Origin: Oscillospiraceae bacterium | GTDB taxonomy: Bacteria; Bacillota; Clostridia; UMGS1883 | Direction of reading: 5' to 3' | Length of the DNA stretch: 19,552 nucleotides | Assembly (NCBI GenBank): GCA_022508735.1 | Contig: JAFLUQ010000032.1 | Span: 1-19,552, forward strand | Shown here: one piece after another, positions 14,457 to 19,552 of the stretch | Position numbering within the stretch: position 1 is the stretch's first letter | Layout: each line of letters begins with the position of its first letter | Made by a program: the position numbers and the translations under genes | The notes under the pieces: generated by a model | What the model was told of the DNA's origin: nothing | What the model saw: only the letters and a program-made list of their open reading frames with translations | Database searches by the model: none

Positions 14457-14490
14457 AAAAAAGGGGGCGGCAGGAGCCGTCCCTTTTGTT
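14457..14490. terminator. Bidirectional terminator between lysC and the pdaB-like gene
   Basis: AAGGGGGCGGC (14461-14471) pairs with GCCGTCCCTTT (14476-14486) with wobbles, around an AGGA loop. On the plus strand TTTTGTTGTTATT follows. On the minus strand the stem is followed by TTTTTT. It can serve both converging genes. Confidence 0.85.
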
Positions 14491-14491
14491 G

Positions 14492-15271
14492 TTATTGATT
14501 AGCGGGCGTCAGCGGAAGCTGACGCCCGGTGTGGTCTATGGAATAATTATCATAATATATGAGCTCGCCGACAGGGCAGAATTCATAGCCGCTTTCCTTG
14601 AGCCTTGTGAGTATCGGCCCCAAAGCGGAGGCGGTATTTTTTGTTCCCGTGTGGAAAAGTATTATACTGCCGCTTTGAGCTTTGTCCATAATACGCGCCT
14701 CCATATCAGCGGCGCTGAGGTCACGGTAATCAAGGCTGTCGGCATCCCACTGCACGCACATACGGCCCGAGCCTGTGACAGTTGAAATGACGCTGTTGTT
14801 ATAGTCCCCGGCGGGAGCGCGGAAAAGCCGCGGAGCTTCGCCTATGATGTTTTTTACGGCTTCGTCGCATTTGTCCATGTCGGCGAGCATATCGTCCGGA
14901 CTGAGCTGTGTGTAGTAGGCGTGATTATAGCTGTGATTGGCGATTTCGTGCCCGGCCTCGCGCAGCTTTTTTATAGCGTCCGGATATTTTTCGGCCCATG
15001 TACCCAGCACAAAGAAGGTGGCGCGGCAGTTCTGCTCTTTAAGTGCGGCAATTATGCCGTCAACATCATCAGCACCCCAGGCGCAGTCAAAGGTGACGGC
15101 TATCTTTTTGTCGCTGCGCTCCACGCTGTAGATAGGCAGCACGCGTTCGGTGTTGGAAACGGGAGCCGCGCCGTCGTCGGATACACGGCTCAGCGGCACA
15201 GCCAGAGCAATAAGAGCCGCGATCAGCACTGCGGTGGCTATGTTGTATTTGTCGATTACAAAAAAATTCAT
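14492..15271 (-). CDS. PdaB-like polysaccharide deacetylase (spore cortex related)
   Basis: This is a 259-residue protein with one N-terminal membrane anchor (about 11-27) and an external carbohydrate esterase 4 domain. Motif 1 is TFDCAWG with D62 as the catalytic base. Motif 2 is HSYNH (H113, H117, metal ligands). Motif 3 is RAPAGDYN (R151). Motif 4 is WDADSLDYRD. Motif 5 is SIILFHT (H207). The TFDxxWG form, lacking the second metal-binding Asp of the classical TFDDG, is typical of PdaB, which is needed for late spore stability, rather than PdaA (TFDNG). It overlaps the cwlD stop by ATGA (15268-15271), with a good GGAAGG Shine-Dalgarno. The adjacency to cwlD also permits a PdaA-like role in muramic-lactam synthesis; the sequence favours PdaB. 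Confidence 0.87.
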   Translation of the reverse strand: MNFFVIDKYNIATAVLIAALIALAVPLSRVSDDGAAPVSNTERVLPIYSVERSDKKIAVTFDCAWGADDVDGIIAALKEQNCRATFFVLGTWAEKYPDAIKKLREAGHEIANHSYNHAYYTQLSPDDMLADMDKCDEAVKNIIGEAPRLFRAPAGDYNNSVISTVTGSGRMCVQWDADSLDYRDLSAADMEARIMDKAQSGSIILFHTGTKNTASALGPILTRLKESGYEFCPVGELIYYDNYSIDHTGRQLPLTPANQ

Positions 15272-15999
15272 AAAATGTCCTTCCTTCCCTCGATACTTCG
15301 GTAATATTCCGTGATGCCGTCAGCTATTGCCTTGACTATTTTGTCCTGATACTCAGGTGTCTTCAGCAGCGCCTCCTCCTCGGGATTAGATAGGAAGCCG
15401 CACTCCACCAGAACGGCCGGGACCTCTGCATTCTTCATGAGAAAGATGGAGTTGTCGGCCTTTTTTGCGGTGCGCGTCTGTTTTTCCGGGTCAATGTCGA
15501 TGAGCTTTGCCTGTATCAGTTCCGCCAATAAAACGGCATTCTCAAATTTTTCTGAATACAGCACCTCCGCACCGCGGTATTTGCCGTCACGAAACATATT
15601 CATATGTATGCTCATGAATATATCGGCGTCGGAGTTATTGGCGATATCAAGACGCTTGTGCATATCTTCACGCTTTTTTTCCTGTATGCTCTTATGCTGC
15701 CCGTCACTGTGTATACCGTATTCGTCCTCGCGGGTCATTATAACAGTGAATTCAAGCTTTTCAAGCCTTTTTTTCAGTTTTTTTGCCACAGCAAGATTAA
15801 GTTCGCTCTCAACGCTGCCGCCGGCGCCGACCGCTCCGCCGTCAGGGTCGCCGTGCCCGGCGTCAAGCACTATGATCTTCCGGTTGGAGTGCGAGAAGAT
15901 AGGAACGGCTCCTTTGTCGATCGACGACAGCAGCATGACCGCTGCTCCCACGGCAATAAAGGCCGCCAGAATATATTTTTTTCGCAAAACAAAAATCAC
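15268..15999 (-). CDS. cwlD: N-acetylmuramoyl-L-alanine amidase, CwlD-like
   Basis: CwlD removes the stem peptide from muramic acid in the developing spore cortex, so that a deacetylase can form muramic-delta-lactam, the mark recognised by germination lysins. It has a membrane anchor or signal at residues about 8-25 and an Amidase_3 domain with zinc ligands H49 (LDAGHGDPDGGAVG), E64 (ESELNL) and H132 (MSIHMN), and catalytic E199 (VLVECGFLSNPEE). The frame extends upstream to 16107, but that extra part is not conserved-looking and overlaps an opposing promoter. The GTG at 15999, with GGGGTG seven to eight bases upstream, gives 243 residues, the usual CwlD length. It is translationally coupled to the downstream pdaB-like gene. 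Confidence 0.92.
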   Translation of the reverse strand: MIFVLRKKYILAAFIAVGAAVMLLSSIDKGAVPIFSHSNRKIIVLDAGHGDPDGGAVGAGGSVESELNLAVAKKLKKRLEKLEFTVIMTREDEYGIHSDGQHKSIQEKKREDMHKRLDIANNSDADIFMSIHMNMFRDGKYRGAEVLYSEKFENAVLLAELIQAKLIDIDPEKQTRTAKKADNSIFLMKNAEVPAVLVECGFLSNPEEEALLKTPEYQDKIVKAIADGITEYYRSIEGRKDIL

Positions 16000-16057
16000 G
16001 CTGAAACACCCCGATATTATATATTCTTCCCGGCCGAAAAATATGCTGGGTAAAGAA

Positions 16058-16087
16058 TTGACATTACACATAAATTTATGGTATAAC
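16058..16087 (+). promoter_or_regulatory. Promoter A, before the leader RNA of the 16288 gene
   Basis: A perfect TTGACA (16058-16063) and TATAAC (16082-16087) are 18 bases apart. The expected start, near 16094, falls at or just inside the shared leader element. It is divergent from cwlD. Confidence 0.6.
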
Positions 16088-16088
16088 T

Positions 16089-16158
16089 GAAAATCGAAGA
16101 TTTTCATAGCCGCGATATAAAGGTTGCTGCAAACATAAAAGCGGGTATAGCCGCGGCT
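16089..16158 (+). ncRNA. Conserved leader RNA element, copy A
   Basis: This 70-nt element occurs again at 17091-17160 without gaps. It has hairpin P1 with 7 pairs and a GAA triloop (16089-16105, GAAAATC-GAA-GATTTTC), two linker bases, and a 7-bp stem P2 (AGCCGCG 16108-16114 with CGCGGCT 16152-16158) closing a 37-nt loop. Differences from copy B keep the pairing (see findings). It resembles no riboswitch class I can recall. It lies 129 nt before the ATG at 16288. A further partial match to the P2 region of copy B (TATAGCC plus TGCGTC) occurs at 16168-16184. Confidence 0.55.
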
Positions 16159-16287
16159 GCAAATTTATATAGCCTCGTTGCGTCAGATAGAGACAGGGGG
16201 CAGTTATTGTGTGTACAACGGGCAGGAATAAGTAAAAAATCGTGCATAAAACACACCAATGAAAATATAAGAACGGAGAGATATGAT

Positions 16288-16869
16288 ATGCCTGACAAAA
16301 GAATAGAAGAATTAACCGAAAAAGAGAAGAAATCGGAAAGAGAAATTGAGAAATTGGCAAATGAAAAATTTAACGGCGATATAGCTGCGGCAATTGAGTA
16401 CGTTTATCGTGATTCCGGTTTGGCAACGTACAAAAACGAAAAAATGGACAAACTTTATAGCGAGTTAACCAAAGAGGAGCTGGAGATTGCATATAATGTG
16501 GTTATGAAAATTGCAGAAGACAAGGTGGGAAAAAAGGGTGTCAAATCTGCAACTAAAGGGGCCGAATTGGCCGGATCCTTAAATATAAGCCCGGAAGAGA
16601 TAGCAGAGGCAGAAACAAATCCTTTTTCAAGCGCAATAAAAGTGGATATTATTGCCTTGATCGCCATAGCCTTTGTTCCGATTTTAATTGAGTATGCCTT
16701 GAAAGACTCAGAAGTGATGTTCAGCATAAGCAAACTGCTTGACATGATACAGGGAATTGGAATAACCCTCATGGCAATCAAATGTGGGACTGACTTAGTC
16801 AGTTACTTTAAATTCAAAAGAGCAAAGAAACTGTTGGCGCCGTTGGATGACGCGCAGGAATCTGAATAA
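16288..16869 (+). CDS. Uncharacterised membrane protein with N-terminal coiled coil
   Basis: I do not recognise this 193-residue protein. Residues 1-27 are highly charged and likely helical or coiled-coil (RIEELTEKEKKSEREIEKLA). The soluble part runs to about 117 and is mostly charged and helical. Two membrane helices follow (about 119-138, VDIIALIAIAFVPILIEYAL, and about 148-174), then a short basic and acidic tail. The ATG at 16288 is preceded by GGAG (16275-16278) with nine bases of spacing. The frame is open to a TTG at 16207 that has AGGGGG upstream, so a 220-residue form is possible but less likely. It is transcribed alone, from a promoter and leader like those of the DUF2752-TM2 pair, and ends at a strong terminator. 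Confidence 0.8.
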   Translation: MPDKRIEELTEKEKKSEREIEKLANEKFNGDIAAAIEYVYRDSGLATYKNEKMDKLYSELTKEELEIAYNVVMKIAEDKVGKKGVKSATKGAELAGSLNISPEEIAEAETNPFSSAIKVDIIALIAIAFVPILIEYALKDSEVMFSISKLLDMIQGIGITLMAIKCGTDLVSYFKFKRAKKLLAPLDDAQESE

Positions 16870-16917
16870 ATAAAAAAAGCATTAAAGTGTTCATTTTTTA
16901 GGCCCGGACCTTCTGAG

Positions 16918-16951
16918 AAGCCGATTCCATAATTATGGAATTGGCTTTTTT
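16918..16951 (+). terminator. Strong rho-independent terminator after the 16288 gene
   Basis: GCCGATTCCAT (16920-16930) pairs with ATGGAATTGGC (16935-16945), with one wobble, around AATT, followed by six T. It separates the first leader-controlled unit from the second. Confidence 0.92.
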
Positions 16952-17055
16952 ATACGCATTTTCATAATTTTGTTACTTTAGATATGCGAATGATAGGATA
17001 ATGTGTTATCATACATGAATTTATATCCTTACAACGCAATAAATGAAAAAAATAC

Positions 17056-17084
17056 TTGCATAGAGTTGAAAAATGTGATATAAT
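17056..17084 (+). promoter_or_regulatory. Promoter B, before the leader RNA of the DUF2752-TM2 operon
   Basis: TTGCAT (17056-17061) and a perfect TATAAT (17079-17084) are 17 bases apart, with TGTGA directly before the -10 (extended -10). The expected start near 17091 coincides with the first base of leader copy B. Confidence 0.75.
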
Positions 17085-17090
17085 AACTCT

Positions 17091-17160
17091 ACAAATCGAA
17101 GGTTTGTATAGCCGTGATGCGTCGAGTACTGTTAAAGTATAAATGGATATAACTGCGGCT
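17091..17160 (+). ncRNA. Conserved leader RNA element, copy B
   Basis: It has the same architecture and exact length as copy A. P1 is ACAAATC-GAA-GGTTTGT (17091-17107), a two-base linker follows, and P2 is AGCCGTG (17110-17116) with TGCGGCT (17154-17160) around a 37-nt loop. GCAAGTT follows, as GCAAATT follows copy A. It starts at the predicted +1 of promoter B and lies 41 nt before the TTG start of the DUF2752 gene. Confidence 0.58.
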
Positions 17161-17201
17161 GCAAGTTAAAAAATATTTTTATATGTAGAAGGAAGTAAAT
17201 T

Positions 17202-17543
17202 TTGCAGAACCGTCGGCATTATTTGATAAAAATTATATTTACTTTTTTGTATTTGGTTTTAGTTTACGTAAGGCATGTGTTCGGGATACCGTGTATATAT
17301 CTGTATCTGTTTCATATAAAGTGCCCCGGGTGCGGAATGACCCGTTCGATGCTTTCTGTTTTGCGAGGGGATTTTCGCAGGGCGTTTTTACATAATCCCA
17401 TGTTTTGGTCAGTGCCGATCTTATATATATTCTTTTTGATGGACGGCCATGTGTTTAAAAATAAATATAAAAATTATATTACATTAGGGGTGATTTTCAG
17501 TGGCTTTGCGGCCGTTTTTATATATCGTTTGTTTATGTGTTAA
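17202..17543 (+). CDS. DUF2752 family membrane protein
   Basis: This is a 113-residue membrane protein with three to four helices. The family signature is present: IKCPGCGMTRSMLSVLRGDFRRAF followed by HNP (C41, C44, N65-P66). DUF2752 proteins are small inner-membrane proteins of unknown function, and the CPGCG pair could bind metal or be redox active. The start is TTG at 17202, with AAGGA (17189-17193) eight bases upstream. It is transcribed from promoter B behind leader copy B. The TM2 gene follows after 41 bases with a near-perfect AAGGAGG site, so the two probably form an operon. Confidence 0.9.
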   Translation: MQNRRHYLIKIIFTFLYLVLVYVRHVFGIPCIYLYLFHIKCPGCGMTRSMLSVLRGDFRRAFLHNPMFWSVPILYIFFLMDGHVFKNKYKNYITLGVIFSGFAAVFIYRLFMC

Positions 17544-17584
17544 ATAACCCGGAAAAACGGGCTTGATATAAGGAGGTTTTTATT

Positions 17585-17974
17585 ATGTATTGCAGAAATT
17601 GCGGTAGAGAGATTGCAAACAATGCAGCTGTTTGTGTGACCTGCGGAGTTGCAGTGGGACAGGGGGCAAACTTCTGTAACAATTGCGGCGCGGCGACGGT
17701 TCCAAATGCCGCTGTATGTACCAAGTGCGGAGTAGCATTGGCACAGCCGATCGTCGGGGAACAAAAATCCAAGTTGACTGCCGGGCTTTTAGGTATATTC
17801 CTTGGCGGTTTTGGAGTTCATAACTTCTATCTTGGATATACCGGCAAAGCCGTTGCCCAGATCGTTCTTACATTTTGCTTTGGTATAGGCGCGATTTGGG
17901 GCTTTGTTGAGGGTATTTTGATTTTGGCCGGTTCGATCAATAAGGATGCTAACGGAGTGCCCTTAAAGGACTAA
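17585..17974 (+). CDS. Double zinc-ribbon TM2-domain membrane protein
   Basis: This is a 129-residue protein. The N-terminus has two zinc ribbons in tandem: C3-C6 with C17-C20, and C31-C34 with C45-C48, each CxxCG-x9-10-CxxCG. A TM2 domain follows (about 60-129), with two membrane helices joined by a short turn and the typical LGGFGVHNFYLGYTGKAVAQI. TM2 proteins are widespread and their function is unclear; the ribbon is thought to give cytoplasmic protein or nucleic-acid contacts. AAGGAGG (17570-17576) lies eight bases before the ATG. It is the second gene after DUF2752. Confidence 0.93.
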   Translation: MYCRNCGREIANNAAVCVTCGVAVGQGANFCNNCGAATVPNAAVCTKCGVALAQPIVGEQKSKLTAGLLGIFLGGFGVHNFYLGYTGKAVAQIVLTFCFGIGAIWGFVEGILILAGSINKDANGVPLKD

Positions 17975-17999
17975 GAAGGAAGCATGATGTAACAAATGG

Positions 18000-18053
18000 G
18001 GACGGTTCGGGACCGCTGAAATACGGCTGTTTTTCAGTGGTCTTGAACCGTTC
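18000..18053 (+). repeat. 22-bp stem hairpin downstream of the TM2 gene
   Basis: Bases 18000-18021 pair with 18032-18053 over 22 positions with four G-U wobbles and no mismatch, around a 10-base loop. The start, ATGGGGACGGTTC (17996-18008), resembles the GGGGACGGTTC motif I recall from REP-like palindromes of many Firmicutes. No straight U-run follows (TTCGCTTGTTT before and after the stem end), so it is a weak candidate as an ordinary terminator. Confidence 0.6.
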
Positions 18054-18186
18054 GCTTGTTTCTGCACTTAAAAGTAAAAAAGGCGGACTGTATGGCTATA
18101 TCAATGAACATGTCGAAATGGTGATCGGGTCGGCGTTTAGCGGGGCAGGCCGTTTGGGGATGTGGCTCTGTTAATTGTGACCGCTA

Positions 18187-18215
18187 TTGAAATTTTGTAA
18201 AGGCAGCTGTATAAT
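18187..18215 (+). promoter_or_regulatory. Promoter of the secreted stalk-domain gene, within an inverted repeat
   Basis: TTGAAA (18187-18192) and TATAAT (18210-18215) are 17 bases apart, with the start expected near 18222. GGCAGC (18202-18207) and GCTGCC (18223-18228) flank the -10 box as a dyad, which is a plausible operator. Confidence 0.75.
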
Positions 18216-18263
18216 AAAAGAGGCTGCCATAGCAGTGTTATAAAAAAGAAAGGACAAAAAACT

Positions 18264-19337
18264 ATGAAAAAAATAATCACGGTAACAGCTTTGGCCATGC
18301 TTATGTTGTTGGTAGCTATTCCGGCATTTGCCGCTGCAAGCGTAAAGGTAACGATACCTTCGTTCGACGTTACTCTAAACGGCGAGAAGCTAAATAGCAA
18401 AAACAGCGAGTATCCGCTGATAACTTACAATGACATCACATACATACCCATGACCTGGAATCTGACTCAGTTTATGGGTCTTAAGACCCGATTCGGTAAA
18501 CGCTACGAGGAACTGCCGGGCAATACTGAGATTGCGTTCTTCATAGGCAACAGCGGAGAAATGGCCGATGAACTGATCCCCTATAATGCGCAGACAGCTA
18601 ACGATGCGCCCTCATACACTGCCGTAATCGCTGACTATGAGATCTGGGTCAATGATATCAGGAATGAAAAGATGGTGGACAATTCTGCTGAGGAGTACCC
18701 GATACTCAACTTCCGAGATATAACTTATTTCCCCTTGACATGGAGATTTGCTCACGATTGCTTCGGTTGGGACTACAGCTTTGACGCCGAAAACGGCCTT
18801 GTAATGGACAGCCGGAGTGCCTTCCGCCCGGTTTGGGATGAGAGCAAGATCTTTTCCCGTGGAATGATGGCCACTGCTTATAAGACCTACTACGTTTATA
18901 ATGATGATGCCTATGTCGGCTTCCACCCCAACACCTATGGAGATCAGGCAGACCTTATCTGGAATAGCCGCGACAATGGAAAAGTCACGATAATCCTTTA
19001 CGGAGCGTTTTTCAACGAAATACCTCTCAATGGGGATACATGGAGATATTATGATCAGGAGAGACCGAAACATAACTACGCCGATATAGTATATCTGGAT
19101 GCCGAGATCAATCCGCTGCGGCCGTCATCTGTGGAACCGAGGCTGGAGGGCAACATGTTCTACATACGCTGCCTTGGCGAAGGCCCCTCAGAGAATGGAG
19201 TTTCCACATATATCACCTACGACATGGAGATGGACCTGCCTAATGGCAATATCGTCAGAATGTATGAAGTGAACTTTGACGAAAACGGAACTGAGATAGG
19301 CCGCACTCCTGTGGAACCTCTGCTGTTGGAGGAATAA
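18264..19337 (+). CDS. Secreted protein with two copper-amine-oxidase-N/stalk-like repeats
   Basis: This is a 357-residue exported protein. A signal peptide covers residues 1-23 (KK, then a hydrophobic core, ending PAFA). Two repeats follow: YPLITYNDITYIPMTW (50-65) and YPILNFRDITYFPLTW (145-160), each preceded by a beta strand with a VTLNG or IWVND turn. This is the pattern of the Cu_amine_oxidN1/stalk domain found on many Clostridial surface proteins. It has no copper site of the oxidase catalytic domain, which is absent. The C-terminal half (about 175-357) is beta-rich and aromatic, and I do not recognise it. No LPXTG, S-layer (SLH) or lipobox anchor was seen, so it is probably secreted. 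The ATG is preceded by AGAAAGGA. It is a single gene with its own promoter. Confidence 0.82.
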   Translation: MKKIITVTALAMLMLLVAIPAFAAASVKVTIPSFDVTLNGEKLNSKNSEYPLITYNDITYIPMTWNLTQFMGLKTRFGKRYEELPGNTEIAFFIGNSGEMADELIPYNAQTANDAPSYTAVIADYEIWVNDIRNEKMVDNSAEEYPILNFRDITYFPLTWRFAHDCFGWDYSFDAENGLVMDSRSAFRPVWDESKIFSRGMMATAYKTYYVYNDDAYVGFHPNTYGDQADLIWNSRDNGKVTIILYGAFFNEIPLNGDTWRYYDQERPKHNYADIVYLDAEINPLRPSSVEPRLEGNMFYIRCLGEGPSENGVSTYITYDMEMDLPNGNIVRMYEVNFDENGTEIGRTPVEPLLLEE

Positions 19338-19367
19338 TGCTGTAATTTGTCAAAATTATCCTCTCGC

Positions 19368-19395
19368 AAAAAAACAGGTTGGCATGCCAACCTGT
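19368..19395 (-). terminator. Second terminator of the minus-strand tRNA unit
   Basis: The perfect palindrome ACAGGTTGGCATGCCAACCTGT (19374-19395) is followed on the minus strand by seven U (complement of 19368-19374). The plus-strand side has no U-run, so it acts leftward. Confidence 0.75.
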
Positions 19396-19408
19396 CAGAC
19401 TGTAGAAG

Positions 19409-19438
19409 AAGCCGTTTCCGTAGCTGCGGAAATGGCTT
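19409..19438 (+). other. Hairpin between the stalk-domain gene and the tRNA terminator
   Basis: AAGCCGTTTCCG (19409-19420) pairs with CGGAAATGGCTT (19427-19438), with one G-U pair that exists only in the plus-strand RNA, around a 6-base loop. A second weak stem (TGCAAAAA with TTTTTGCA, about 19442-19465) follows. Together they may end the stalk-domain transcript. Confidence 0.4.
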
Positions 19439-19465
19439 TGCTGCAAAAAACTGTTGCTTTTTGCA

Positions 19466-19496
19466 TACAAAAATCCCGAAGCGTTAGCTTCGGGAT
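19466..19496 (-). terminator. Rho-independent terminator directly after tRNA-Asn
   Basis: ATCCCGAAGC (19473-19482) and GCTTCGGGAT (19487-19496) form a perfect 10-bp stem around a 4-base loop. The minus strand continues with TTTTT. It starts four bases after the CCA end of the tRNA. Confidence 0.92.
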
Positions 19497-19499
19497 CTA

Positions 19500-19552
19500 T
19501 GGCTCCTCAAGTTGGACTCGAACCAACGACCCTGCGGTTAACAGCCGCATGC
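19500..19552 (-). tRNA. tRNA-Asn(GTT), 3' part
   Basis: The minus strand reads the 3' two thirds of a tRNA that continues beyond the right edge. It has the anticodon stem TGCGG/CCGCA with loop CTGTTAA (anticodon GTT at the complement of 19540-19542), the variable loop, the T arm GTTGG-TTCGAGT-CCAAC, the acceptor strand TTGAGGA with discriminator G, and an encoded CCA (complement of 19500-19502). The D arm and 5' acceptor strand lie outside. Confidence 0.95.

Larger units (their letters stand above)
16870..17201. other. 332-bp intergenic region before the DUF2752 gene
   Basis: It contains the terminator (16918-16951), an AT-rich stretch with a small GGATAA-TGTG-TTATC inverted repeat near 16996-17014, promoter B (17056-17084), leader copy B (17091-17160), and the AT-rich approach to the ribosome binding site. 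No coding sequence was seen. Confidence 0.75.

Noticed and set aside
16000..16060. Sporulation sigma-E promoter for cwlD (minus strand GCATATT as -35)
   Set aside because: The -35 fits, but the nearest -10 candidate (TATATAAT) matches six of eight positions at a spacing of 16, longer than usual. It is plausible biologically but too weak to list.
15437..16090. 217-codon open frame antisense to cwlD
   Set aside because: A shadow of cwlD: Ser/Cys-rich, no recognisable domain, and the opposite strand has all CwlD active-site residues.
18094..18126. Ten-codon frame starting ATGGCTATATCA before the stalk-domain gene
   Set aside because: No ribosome binding site, no similarity recognised, and it lies upstream of the promoter; probably chance.
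1..19552. CRISPR arrays, insertion sequences, phage or integrase genes
   Set aside because: No regularly spaced repeats, transposase or recombinase motifs, or terminal inverted repeats with target duplications were found on reading through the window.

Overview
The window looks like chromosomal DNA of an endospore-forming member of the Clostridia, probably an Oscillospiraceae/Ruminococcaceae-type Firmicute. The reasons are the spore-cortex genes cwlD and a pdaB-like deacetylase, strong AGGAGG-type ribosome binding sites with TTG and GTG starts, sigma-A-like promoters, U-tailed terminators, and a capsule-type tyrosine kinase made as separate membrane and ATPase chains. The taxonomic call is an inference from gene content; no 16S gene is present.

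Layout. 1-405: the 3' end of an EAL-domain (cyclic-di-GMP phosphodiesterase) gene. 479-2867: a MATE exporter and a TraX-family membrane protein, closed by a terminator. 3225-8696: a promoter followed by glmS, a Wzz/YveK-type membrane adaptor, a cytoplasmic BY-kinase and a long-form CapD/FlaA1 nucleotide-sugar dehydratase, then a terminator. GlmS makes glucosamine-6-P, the precursor of UDP-GlcNAc. CapD-type enzymes act on UDP-GlcNAc, and the kinase pair usually controls export or polymerisation of the polysaccharide, so these genes make sense as an envelope-polysaccharide module. 8775-10842: a tight group of tcdA (tRNA ct6A37 formation), a GNAT acetyltransferase and a small P-loop kinase. 10858-11879: a singly promoted DEDDh exonuclease with a C-terminal zinc-binding module. 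11940-14449: hom and lysC (homoserine dehydrogenase and aspartokinase), with a strong internal start in lysC for a separate regulatory beta subunit. 14492-15999 on the minus strand: pdaB-like and cwlD, overlapping by 4 bases and sharing a bidirectional terminator with lysC.

16058-17974: a membrane protein of unknown function, then a DUF2752 gene and a zinc-ribbon/TM2 gene. The two transcription units start with the same 70-nt leader element, whose two copies differ by base-pair-preserving changes. This looks like an undescribed cis-regulatory RNA and is the main discovery candidate here. 18187-19337: a secreted protein with two copper-amine-oxidase-N/stalk-like repeats, its promoter embedded in an inverted repeat and preceded by a 22-bp hairpin. 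19368-19552: a partial tRNA-Asn(GTT) on the minus strand with two successive terminators.

No CRISPR array, insertion sequence, transposase, integrase or rRNA gene was seen.
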